Positions 1-5,082 of a DNA stretch of 7,132 bases are shown here, in pieces (the stretch's first letter is position 1; every line of letters starts with the position of its first letter). Source of the DNA: an uncultured Sphingomonas sp. (GTDB lineage Bacteria; Pseudomonadota; Alphaproteobacteria; Sphingomonadales; Sphingomonadaceae); the NCBI GenBank assembly GCA_946886845.1, contig CAMPJH010000078.1:1-7132 (forward strand), read 5' to 3'. Position numbers and translations under genes: made by a program. The notes beneath the pieces are model-generated. The model saw only the letters and a list, made by a program, of their open reading frames with translations. It was not told where the DNA came from and searched no databases.

Positions 1-200
1 TCGTGTTCGACGTCGCCGGAGTCGAAGATTTCGGCGACCTGACGCTGACGGCTTCGGGATCGCACGACACGCTGATCACCTGGGGAACCGGCGACTCGCT
101 GCTGCTCGAAGGGGTCAAGCCGAACCAGCTCGACGCCTCGGCATTCGATTTCGGCGCGTTGGCGGCGACCGCTGCGGCGGACCCCGGCCTGTTCGGCTGA
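1..200 (+). CDS. C-terminal end of an RTX-like calcium-binding secreted protein (5' partial)
   Basis: The reading frame is open from the left edge to TGA at 198-200, so this is the tail of a longer gene; the GTG at position 3 is not needed as a start. About 65 residues are visible. The stretch DFGDLTLTASGSHDTLI followed by WGTGDSLLLEGV and a closing LDASAFDF matches what is usually seen after the nonapeptide repeats of haemolysin-type calcium-binding proteins, where a DLxI / GDSLxLxGV / LxxxDFxF sequence precedes the end. The last 15 residues are small, acidic and hydrophobic, with no lysine or arginine, which suits a C-terminal type I secretion signal. The Gly/Asp repeats themselves and any enzymatic domain lie outside the window. 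The family is recalled from pattern, not searched. The product would be exported in one step to the medium or cell surface. Confidence 0.7.
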   Translation, partial: VFDVAGVEDFGDLTLTASGSHDTLITWGTGDSLLLEGVKPNQLDASAFDFGALAATAAADPGLFG

Positions 201-310
201 GCCAATATATCTGAACGGTGGCAGACGACCGCATTCAGCGGCGATGCACCGACTCGGGCGTAATTCTTCGGCACCCTCGGCTCGTTTTTCCTAACGAATC
301 GAGCAGTTTC

Positions 311-317
311 GAAGGAG
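311..317 (+). promoter_or_regulatory. Ribosome binding site deciding the start at 325
   Basis: GAAGGAG lies 7 bases before the ATG at 325 but only 1 base before the alternative GTG at 319, so it supports the shorter protein. Confidence 0.7.
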
Positions 318-324
318 AGTGGCC

Positions 325-915
325 ATGAAGGCTGTGAGTAAGATTGCCATTGGCGCGGTCGGTGTTGCCGCGCTCGTCGGCGCCGCGGCCCCGGCCGCTG
401 CGCAATATTATCCGGGCAACCCCTATGGGTATAACCAGCCCGGCAACGTGATCGGCCAGGTCCTCGGCCAGGTGCTTAATCCCTACGGCGGCCAGCAATA
501 TGGCGGCCAGTACGGTTACCAGCAGAACGCGGTCCAGCAGTGCACCGCCGCGGTCCAGCACCGGCTGTCGCGGCAGTATAGCGCCGGCTACGGCGGCTAT
601 GGCCAATATGGCGGCGGCCAGTACGGCAGCCCCTATGGCTACAACAATGCCCCCAACAGCGCGCGAGTCCTCGCAGTCACCCGGGTCGAACAGCGGTCGC
701 GCTCGACCCTGCGGGTCCGCGGAGTCGCCACCAGCGGCATGGGCTACGGCTATGGCGGTTATCCGTACGGCGGCCACAGCGGCGGGCCTGGCGGATACGG
801 CAATCCCTATGGCGGCTACGGCAGCTATGGCGGCGCCCAGGGCGACCTGACCTTCCGCTGCGACGTCGACTATCGCGGCCAGGTCCGCGACGTGGACATC
901 GACCGCCGCCGCTAG
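325..915 (+). CDS. Small secreted Gly/Tyr-rich protein with conserved C-terminal strand segment
   Basis: The product is 196 residues. ATG at 325 is chosen over the in-frame GTG at 319 because GAAGGAG (311-317) sits 7 bases before the ATG. Residues 1-26 form a classic Sec signal peptide (Lys near the start, Ala/Val/Gly core, APAAA-Q cleavage region). The mature protein has two Gly/Tyr/Gln-rich tracts (about 27-67 and 88-107) and a third at about 139-171. Between and after these lie ordinary sequences: QQCTAAVQHRLSRQ (about 71-84), ARVLAVTRVEQRSRSTLRVRGVATSG split over about 113-138, and DLTFRCDVDYRGQVRDVDI near the end. C73 and C179 are the only cysteines and could form a disulfide tying the ordered parts together, with the Gly/Tyr tracts as flexible insertions. 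No enzymatic motif is visible and the function is unknown; periplasmic or surface location is inferred. It probably forms a single-gene unit ending at the hairpin just downstream. Confidence 0.85.
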   Translation: MKAVSKIAIGAVGVAALVGAAAPAAAQYYPGNPYGYNQPGNVIGQVLGQVLNPYGGQQYGGQYGYQQNAVQQCTAAVQHRLSRQYSAGYGGYGQYGGGQYGSPYGYNNAPNSARVLAVTRVEQRSRSTLRVRGVATSGMGYGYGGYPYGGHSGGPGGYGNPYGGYGSYGGAQGDLTFRCDVDYRGQVRDVDIDRRR

Positions 916-937
916 GCGACGAATCGACTGAACAAGG

Positions 938-975
938 AGGCGCCGGGGCTCGAGCGAGCTCCGGCGCCTTTCATT
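938..975 (+). terminator. Strong hairpin terminator between convergent genes, possibly bidirectional
   Basis: Bases 938-952 and 955-969 form a 15-pair inverted repeat (AGGCGCCGG... with ...CCGGCGCCT) with one G-T mismatch or wobble; the innermost pairs would open to form the loop. It is followed on the plus strand by TTCATTT, a modest T-rich tail. It begins 22 bases after the stop of the Gly/Tyr-rich gene and ends 8 bases before the stop of the convergent SRPBCC gene. It is therefore placed to end both transcripts, but the minus-strand side has only a weak T-rich stretch (CCTTGTT), so termination there would be less efficient. Confidence 0.75.
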
Positions 976-977
976 TG

Positions 978-1475
978 CTAGGCGCCGACCGTCAGAGCTT
1001 TGGCAAAATCCTCGAGCTGGCCGGCGACCGTGCCCCAGCCCTCGTTGAAGCCCATCTGCGCATGGGTATCGCGGTCCTTGGCGTCCTTGTGCAGCGCCAC
1101 CGCTTTGTACGCCGTCTTTCCCTCGCCGGCGTCGGCAAAGGTGACGATCGCGGTCATCGGGAAGCTCTCGCAGCCCTCGCCCATCTCGGCCGGCCGGAAG
1201 CCGGGGCCGAGCGCGCTGGTCCAAGCCAGCTTCTCGCCCTCGACCACCTCGAGCACGCAGCCGGCATTGCCATGGCCGGTGTCGAAGCCGTCCGGACCGA
1301 CCATGCGGATCCGGAAGATTCCGCCGGGCTTGAGATCGAGCTCGCACTCGGTGATCTCATAAGGCCTGGGCGCGAACCACTTCTTCAAATGCTCGGGGTC
1401 GGTGTAGGCCTTCCACACCAGGTCGCGCGGCGCGTCGAGGGTGCGTTCCAGCACCAGGTCGAAATCTTCAGCCAT
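978..1475 (-). CDS. SRPBCC / AHSA1-domain protein coupled to an ArsR repressor
   Basis: The product is 165 residues and cytosolic (no signal peptide). It has the features of the AHSA1 (activator of Hsp90 ATPase homologue 1-like) branch of the SRPBCC/START-like fold: an N-terminal RTLDAPRDLVWKAYTDPEHLKKWF segment (described here in pieces: APRDLVW, TDPEHL, KKWFAP), a central KPGGIFRIRM strand pair, and a C-terminal GFNEGWGTVAGQLEDFAKAL helix that closes the hydrophobic cavity. Such proteins bind small hydrophobic ligands; the ligand here cannot be read from sequence. The ATG at 1475 is chosen because it overlaps the upstream ArsR gene's stop (TGATG) and has GAGGA six bases before it, inside the repressor gene. 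Longer in-frame extensions would run back through the ArsR coding region. The overlap implies translational coupling and a shared transcript. Close relatives are very often paired with an ArsR regulator, as here. Confidence 0.92.
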   Translation of the reverse strand: MAEDFDLVLERTLDAPRDLVWKAYTDPEHLKKWFAPRPYEITECELDLKPGGIFRIRMVGPDGFDTGHGNAGCVLEVVEGEKLAWTSALGPGFRPAEMGEGCESFPMTAIVTFADAGEGKTAYKAVALHKDAKDRDTHAQMGFNEGWGTVAGQLEDFAKALTVGA

Positions 1476-1813
1476 CAGTCTTCCTCTTGTTGAAGCGTGA
1501 GAAGATAGTCTTCGAAGCGGTCCAGATGCGCTTCCCATTCCCTGCGCCGGCGAGTGAGCCATGTTTCGACGGCGCCGAGCGTTTCGGGGCGCACCCGGAC
1601 GGTTCGGATCCGGCCCCGCTTTTCGGACGCCACCAGGCCGCTCGCCTCGAGCGCCTTGAGGTGCTGGAGCACAGCGGGAAGGCTGATCGGAAGCGGCGCG
1701 GCCAGCTCACTGACCGACGCCGGGCCCTCGGACAGGCGCACCAGCATCCCGCGGCGAATCGGATCGGCAAGCGCGGCGAAGGCGCGGTCCAGCTCGAGCG
1801 TATCGTTAAGCAT
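1475..1813 (-). CDS. ArsR-family winged helix-turn-helix transcriptional repressor
   Basis: The product is 112 residues, the usual length for the family. The N-terminal half reads FAALADPIRRGMLVRLSEG, then SVSELAAPLPISLPAVLQH and LKALEASGLV, the standard ArsR order of helix 1-2, the helix-turn-helix with recognition helix, and the approach to the wing (EKRGRIRTVRV). The C-terminal half is a long charged helix (about 79-108: WLTRRRREWEAHLDRFEDYL), likely used for dimerisation. The classical metal site ELCVCDL is absent; the equivalent position is SVSELAAPL and the protein has no cysteine, so it is unlikely to sense arsenite or cadmium by that site. It sits directly upstream of, and overlaps by one base, the SRPBCC gene, the usual ArsR-AHSA1 arrangement. 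It probably represses its own two-gene operon through the palindrome over its start codon. The inducing signal is unknown. Confidence 0.93.
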   Translation of the reverse strand: MLNDTLELDRAFAALADPIRRGMLVRLSEGPASVSELAAPLPISLPAVLQHLKALEASGLVASEKRGRIRTVRVRPETLGAVETWLTRRRREWEAHLDRFEDYLLTLQQEED

Positions 1814-1821
1814 GTGCTTAA
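1806..1821. promoter_or_regulatory. Palindrome over the ArsR start codon, candidate operator
   Basis: TTAAGCA (1806-1812) and TGCTTAA (1815-1821) form a perfect 7-base inverted repeat with a 2-base centre. It covers the ATG of the ArsR gene (1811-1813) and is AT-rich in a GC-rich setting. A third TTAAG occurs at 1853-1857, and a looser repeat AGTTA-N10-TAACT lies at 1851-1870. ArsR-family dimers bind imperfect palindromes of this size near their own promoters; assignment as the operator is inference. Confidence 0.5.
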
Positions 1822-1847
1822 GTATCTATTAGAGCTCATCGAGTCAA
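1821..1847 (-). promoter_or_regulatory. Possible promoter of the ArsR-SRPBCC operon
   Basis: Read on the minus strand, TTGACT (1847-1842) is followed after 15 bases by GATACT (1826-1821). The -35-like element is good, the -10-like element matches at four of six positions, and the spacer is short. The predicted transcription start would fall at or very near the ATG at 1813, so the message may have almost no leader, consistent with the lack of a clear Shine-Dalgarno sequence there. The candidate operator would overlap the start point. Confidence 0.3.
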
Positions 1848-1868
1848 GACAGTTAAGTCAGCGCCTAA

Positions 1869-3308
1869 CTATCTGGCACTTGCGCATCGCTGCCGAAGCT
1901 TGTCGAGCTTCGCCCTGGATTCGCCGATGAAGTTGCGGGTGTGGTCGACCGACTTGTCGAGATGGTCGGCATCGACCGTGCTGAACTCCCCAGCGGCTCG
2001 GGCGGGAGTGATCAGCTTGGCGGAGCGCTCGGTCTGTTCCTCGAGCTCGTCGACTTTGGCAGCGAGGGCGTCGATGGCTGCGGGTTCGCACTTCTTCTCG
2101 GCGGCTTTGAAACCGGCGTCGACCTGGAACACCCACTCATCGAGGCGGTCGGGCACGGCTAGCCAAGACAAATCCTGTAGCTTTGGCTGGTTGGCAACCC
2201 CGGTCGGTTTGGCTGGCGGCGGCTTGCACGTGCTGTCCTGGCCGACGTCATCGAGGACGCTCTCGGGCGGCGGGGCGCCGCGCGGTTGCGCCATTGGCTT
2301 GTCGTGGAGCGCCTTCTCCTTGCCACTCGGCGGCAGCGGAGCTTCGCGCGCCCGCGAGTCGCCGACATCGTCGAGGATGCTCTCGGGCGGCGGCGAATTC
2401 TCGCCGACATCGTCGAGGATGCTTTCGGGCGGCGGCTTGGGGGTGCTGCCGGGCTGCGCCGGCGGCGTGTCGCCCCAGCGAATCCTGACATCATAGGCCG
2501 CCATGCGCGCGGGGGAGCAGGGGCCAGGAGCGGCTTTTTGCGGCTGTGGAACGCCCGAGGGATGCAGGATCCCGCCGCCAGTGGTCGGCGGCAGCGGCGC
2601 CTCCTTCTCGCGTTCGGCCAGGACCATCTTGCCGTCCTTGTTGCCGGGCGGCGAGTAGCGGCAGATCAGCCAATCGAACTGGCCGCCACGATGGATCGCG
2701 CAGCCGAGGTTGGTCGTGGTCGGCCAGACCATCTGGGTCCAATGGCCGACGTCCGCCCAGTTGCCCGTCTTGCTGACGTTGGGGAAAGCGCCGTTTAGGA
2801 AGTACCGCTGCTCCGCAACCCAAACGCCGACCATCGCGTCGGCCGACGTGCCCGGGAGCGCCTGCAGCAGATTCTCGCGCGAGGTTTCGCGCCCGACCCG
2901 CGACGAGTGGACCGGCCGCCCATATTGCGCCAGCTCCGGCCCGTAGGACGCCGCCTGGTCGGCGAGATGCTGATCCCATACCAGCGGCCTTGAACCGACC
3001 TGTCCCCGAGCCTTGTTATGCGCCTTGTAGATCCGGATCATGTTGAGATCGCTGGGCTGAACGCAGTTCGGCCCGCTTGCTGGCGCGCGGCCCTGGCTGC
3101 CTTGCGCCGGCCTGGTCACGGTCGGAATGGTGCGTGCCGGGCAGGTGCGAATAAGGTCCTCGACGCTGCGGCTGGTCGGCAGATTCTCCAGCTGCTCCCG
3201 GGAAACGTTGGTGACCGGAGTCGGCGACGTTCGGTCAACGACCGGTGCGGCGAGCGACCCCGCCGACACGCCAGCGAGCAGTGCGATCGCCCCTCGATTC
3301 AGCATCAT
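1869..3308 (-). CDS. Exported CAP-domain protein with plug-like N-terminus, Pro-rich repeats and Cys-bracketed helical tail (CAP protein A)
   Basis: The product is 479 residues. The first of two adjacent ATGs at 3308 is preceded by GAGGG with 7 bases between; longer starts such as 3341 or 3407 would bury the signal peptide. Order: signal peptide 1-20; VTNVSREQLENLPTSRSV region 32-58, like the start of a TonB-receptor plug; CAP domain about 90-223; Pro-rich linker about 236-370 with three PPPES(I/V)LDDVG motifs; helical tail about 386-475. CAP signatures are present: HNKAR (97-101), PLVWD, GHWTQMVW (188-195) and CRYSPPGN (216-223). The cavity residues align as H134, E145, E166 and H189, with 11 and 21 residues between the first three, as in the known tetrad. 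Eight cysteines suggest pairs 56-82, 203-216, 264-361 and 407-475. Bacterial CAP proteins have no settled function; lipid binding or peptidase activity are suggestions from relatives. Location is probably periplasmic or extracellular. Confidence 0.88.
   Translation of the reverse strand: MMLNRGAIALLAGVSAGSLAAPVVDRTSPTPVTNVSREQLENLPTSRSVEDLIRTCPARTIPTVTRPAQGSQGRAPASGPNCVQPSDLNMIRIYKAHNKARGQVGSRPLVWDQHLADQAASYGPELAQYGRPVHSSRVGRETSRENLLQALPGTSADAMVGVWVAEQRYFLNGAFPNVSKTGNWADVGHWTQMVWPTTTNLGCAIHRGGQFDWLICRYSPPGNKDGKMVLAEREKEAPLPPTTGGGILHPSGVPQPQKAAPGPCSPARMAAYDVRIRWGDTPPAQPGSTPKPPPESILDDVGENSPPPESILDDVGDSRAREAPLPPSGKEKALHDKPMAQPRGAPPPESVLDDVGQDSTCKPPPAKPTGVANQPKLQDLSWLAVPDRLDEWVFQVDAGFKAAEKKCEPAAIDALAAKVDELEEQTERSAKLITPARAAGEFSTVDADHLDKSVDHTRNFIGESRAKLDKLRQRCASAR
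2241..2435 (-). repeat. Three PPPES(I/V)LDDVG peptide repeats in the CAP protein A linker
   Basis: The 11-residue motif occurs at residues 292-302 (bases 2403-2435), 306-316 (2361-2393) and 346-356 (2241-2273). The first two copies are separated by three residues and are nearly identical in DNA; the third has I to V and several silent changes. The flanks also repeat EAPLPP (residues 236-241 and 322-327). The Pro-Pro-Pro lead followed by an acidic ending looks like a linear binding motif or spacer, not a folded domain. Confidence 0.85.
2640..3041 (-). repeat. Duplicated CAP domain, copy in protein A (partner at 5641-6042)
   Basis: The CAP domains of the two minus-strand genes align along their whole length with a single-residue gap. 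By hand I count about 75 identical positions out of about 130. At DNA level, 2724-2749 and 5725-5750 are identical over 26 bases, covering the GHWTQMVW codons. This is a paralogous coding repeat, not a mobile element. Confidence 0.85.
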
Positions 3309-3420
3309 AGCACGTCCCTCGACCCGCCGGATCGGCGCCATCAATACCAGAAGCGAAGCGACAATGCCGCCTGAATCTGGCCAGGCGCGCCCGCCGCCGC
3401 CCCGCAATTACCGAAGGAAC

Positions 3421-3475
3421 TGGCCCGGCGATGGTGCATTTCAGGCAGGCAAGCGCTAGGGCAGCTGCCGGGCCA
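3421..3475 (+). promoter_or_regulatory. Inverted repeat in the cold-shock gene leader
   Basis: TGGCCCGGC (3421-3429) and GCCGGGCCA (3467-3475) are perfect 9-base inverted repeats, all but one pair G-C, separated by 37 bases that include the smaller palindrome GCAGCTGC (3461-3468). The repeat ends 18 bases before the AAGGA ribosome binding site (3494-3498) of the cold-shock gene. If the transcript starts upstream of 3421, the repeat would form a stable stem in the mRNA leader. Cold-shock mRNAs are known to use structured leaders, but the transcription start here is unknown and the repeat could equally be a protein-binding site in the divergent promoter region. Confidence 0.45.
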
Positions 3476-3505
3476 ATAACGATCACCACACGGAAGGAAA
3501 TGCTC

Positions 3506-3712
3506 ATGCCAGTTGGCACTGTTAAATTCTTCAATAAAGACAAGGGCTACGGCTTCATTCAGCCGGAAGGCGGAGGCAATGACGCATTCGTCCACATCAG
3601 CGCCGTCGAACGCGCCGGAATGGACACGCTGAGCGAAGGCCAGCGCGTCAATTACGAAATCGAGCAGGACCAGCGGGGCCGCTCGAGCGCGGTCAACTTG
3701 CAGTCCGCCTGA
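3506..3712 (+). CDS. CspA-family cold-shock protein
   Basis: The product is 68 residues, the normal size for a single cold-shock domain. The start MPVGTVKFFN at 3506 is chosen because AAGGA (3494-3498) lies 7 bases before it; the nearby in-frame ATG at 3500 is too close to that site. The RNA-binding motifs are intact: KGYGFI (RNP1, residues 14-19) and AFVHIS (RNP2, about 29-34), with the aromatic residues of the nucleic-acid surface at F9, Y15, F17 and F30. The second half (LSEGQRVNYEIEQDQRGRSSAVNL) completes the five-stranded barrel. Such proteins bind single-stranded RNA and DNA in the cytoplasm, melting mRNA structure during cold or other stress. The gene is divergent from CAP protein A across 197 bases and has an inverted repeat in its leader. 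Whether it is truly cold-induced cannot be told from sequence. Confidence 0.96.
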   Translation: MPVGTVKFFNKDKGYGFIQPEGGGNDAFVHISAVERAGMDTLSEGQRVNYEIEQDQRGRSSAVNLQSA

Positions 3713-3799
3713 GGCGCCAACCGCCTGATCCGGGCGGCGAGCTACTGATCATCGCCCGCGCCTGTTAGGATCCGCCGAACTTCCGTTTGGGGCGAAGGC

Positions 3800-5074
3800 G
3801 TGGGCGCGAGTCGAAGACAGGTGTTGCGAGGGCTCGCGGCGACGGTGGCGGGTGCGTCTTCGCCGCTGTTTGGGGCCGCAGTCCTAAGCCCATCGGCGGT
3901 CCGAGCGCCGGGCGAGTTCGAGCCGCAGGACTATATATGGCTGGCGTGGGTCGAGCGCGGCTTCTTCGGGTCCGCTCCGTTCAGCTCGGTCGCGCTCGAT
4001 GTAATGAAGACGATCACGCCGCATGTGCGGGTGCGGCTGCTCCATTCGGGGCAATTGCCGCGGCCGACCGGGCGCTGGGAGCCGCCGCTGCTCAGCCGGC
4101 AAGAGTCGGAAGCCCGCCTTCGTCCCATGCTGGCGTCGGCCGGCGTCGATCTCGACCGGGTCGAGCTCGTCTATAATCAGCGGGTCTACGCCTCGATCCA
4201 GGATCCTGGCCCGTTTTTCCTTAGGACTTCAAGCGGCGGACTGGCCCTCGCCGACTATCACTTCAAGCATCCCGATCCGCGGGCCGAGGCGATCGATCGC
4301 ACCATCGCCGCGGAGCTTGGGCTGCCGACCATTCGCTCCGAGCTGGTCAGCGAAGGCGGCGGCCGCCAGTCGAACGGCCGCGGCACCTTGCTGCTGGTGC
4401 GAGCGGTCGAGCAGGCGCGCAATCCCGGCTGGTCGATCGGCGACATCGAGCGCGAGCATCTTCGAATGCACGGCGCCAGCAAGGTCGTGTGGCTGGAGCA
4501 GGGGCCTGCCGAAGAGGAGTGGGGAAAGCTTGCCGACGGCCGCTGGGGAATCGGCACCGGCGGCCACGTCGACGTCTTCGCCCGCTTTGCCGATGCGTCG
4601 ACCGTGCTGCTGGCCGAGGTCAGCCCGGCGCAACGCCGGCAATATCCGATCCTGGCGCAGACCCACGCGCGGATGGAACGCAATCATGCGCTGCTGCGCG
4701 CCGCGACGGACCAGGACGGCAAGCCGTTCCGGATTCTGCGCGTGCCGGTCCCCGACCCGCTAACCGCGAGCGTGCAATATGACGATCTGTCGCCCGAGGA
4801 GCGATCGTGGTTCGAAGGGTCGCGGCCTGGCGAGCGGATCGAATATTACCTCCCCGCCGGATACCTCAACTTCATCATCGCCAATGGCGTGGTGGTGACC
4901 GCCAGGCTCCACGAGCCTGGGCGGCCGGAACGTTTCCGCCATAGCGATCGCGACGCCAGGCGGGCGCTTCAGCGCGCCTTTCCCGGAAGGGAAATCGCGC
5001 AGGTCGGAGTGACTCCGCTGCTCCACGACGGCGCCGGCTTGCACTGCCATTCGCGCAACCAGCCCGCCGCCTGA
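3800..5074 (+). CDS. Tat-exported agmatine / peptidyl-arginine deiminase family protein
   Basis: The product is 424 residues from GTG at 3800; no better in-frame start exists before residue 69, and this start keeps the signal. Residues 3-36 look like a Tat signal peptide: ASRRQVLRGLAA with two arginines, then an Ala/Gly/Leu-rich core. The rest fits the guanidine-modifying PAD_porph family: EFEPQDYIWLAW (39-50) where relatives have the P-x-x-x-W-x-x-W strand, QDPGPFFL (134-141) for the RDxGPxF motif, EGGGRQSNGRGTLL (185-198), GGHVDVFARF (254-263) and GLHCHSRNQP (413-422). Likely catalytic residues are D135, H256 and C416. The usual Arg before the first Asp is Gln134. These enzymes hydrolyse a guanidino group to release ammonia; the substrate (agmatine, peptidyl-arginine or other) is unknown, and Tat export argues against cytosolic polyamine synthesis. 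It follows the cold-shock gene by 87 bases and converges on CAP protein B with 8 bases between stops. Confidence 0.85.
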   Translation: MGASRRQVLRGLAATVAGASSPLFGAAVLSPSAVRAPGEFEPQDYIWLAWVERGFFGSAPFSSVALDVMKTITPHVRVRLLHSGQLPRPTGRWEPPLLSRQESEARLRPMLASAGVDLDRVELVYNQRVYASIQDPGPFFLRTSSGGLALADYHFKHPDPRAEAIDRTIAAELGLPTIRSELVSEGGGRQSNGRGTLLLVRAVEQARNPGWSIGDIEREHLRMHGASKVVWLEQGPAEEEWGKLADGRWGIGTGGHVDVFARFADASTVLLAEVSPAQRRQYPILAQTHARMERNHALLRAATDQDGKPFRILRVPVPDPLTASVQYDDLSPEERSWFEGSRPGERIEYYLPAGYLNFIIANGVVVTARLHEPGRPERFRHSDRDARRALQRAFPGREIAQVGVTPLLHDGAGLHCHSRNQPAA

Positions 5075-5082
5075 ACCGCGAT

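Noticed and set aside
282..297. TCGTT / AACGA inverted repeat with a T run at 285-289, possible terminator for the RTX gene
   Set aside because: The stem is only five pairs, and the T run lies inside the loop and not after a GC-rich stem.
235..1347. 370-codon open frame on the minus strand
   Set aside because: It is antisense to the Gly/Tyr-rich gene and overlaps the SRPBCC gene in another frame; its Arg/Ala-rich composition is typical of a shadow frame in GC-rich DNA, while both overlapped genes have clear family or signal features.
2159..2494. Other open frames over the CAP protein A linker on both strands
   Set aside because: They arise from the Pro/Arg-rich, GC-rich linker codons and carry no recognisable domain or ribosome binding site.
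3309..3407. Longer start for CAP protein A at 3407 or 3341
   Set aside because: These add an Arg/Gly-rich extension before a well-formed signal peptide, and the GAGGG site points to the ATG at 3308.
3721..3737. CCGCC...GGCGG hairpin after the cold-shock gene
   Set aside because: The stem is five or six pairs and no T tract follows, so it is not convincing as an intrinsic terminator; it leaves open read-through into the deiminase-family gene.
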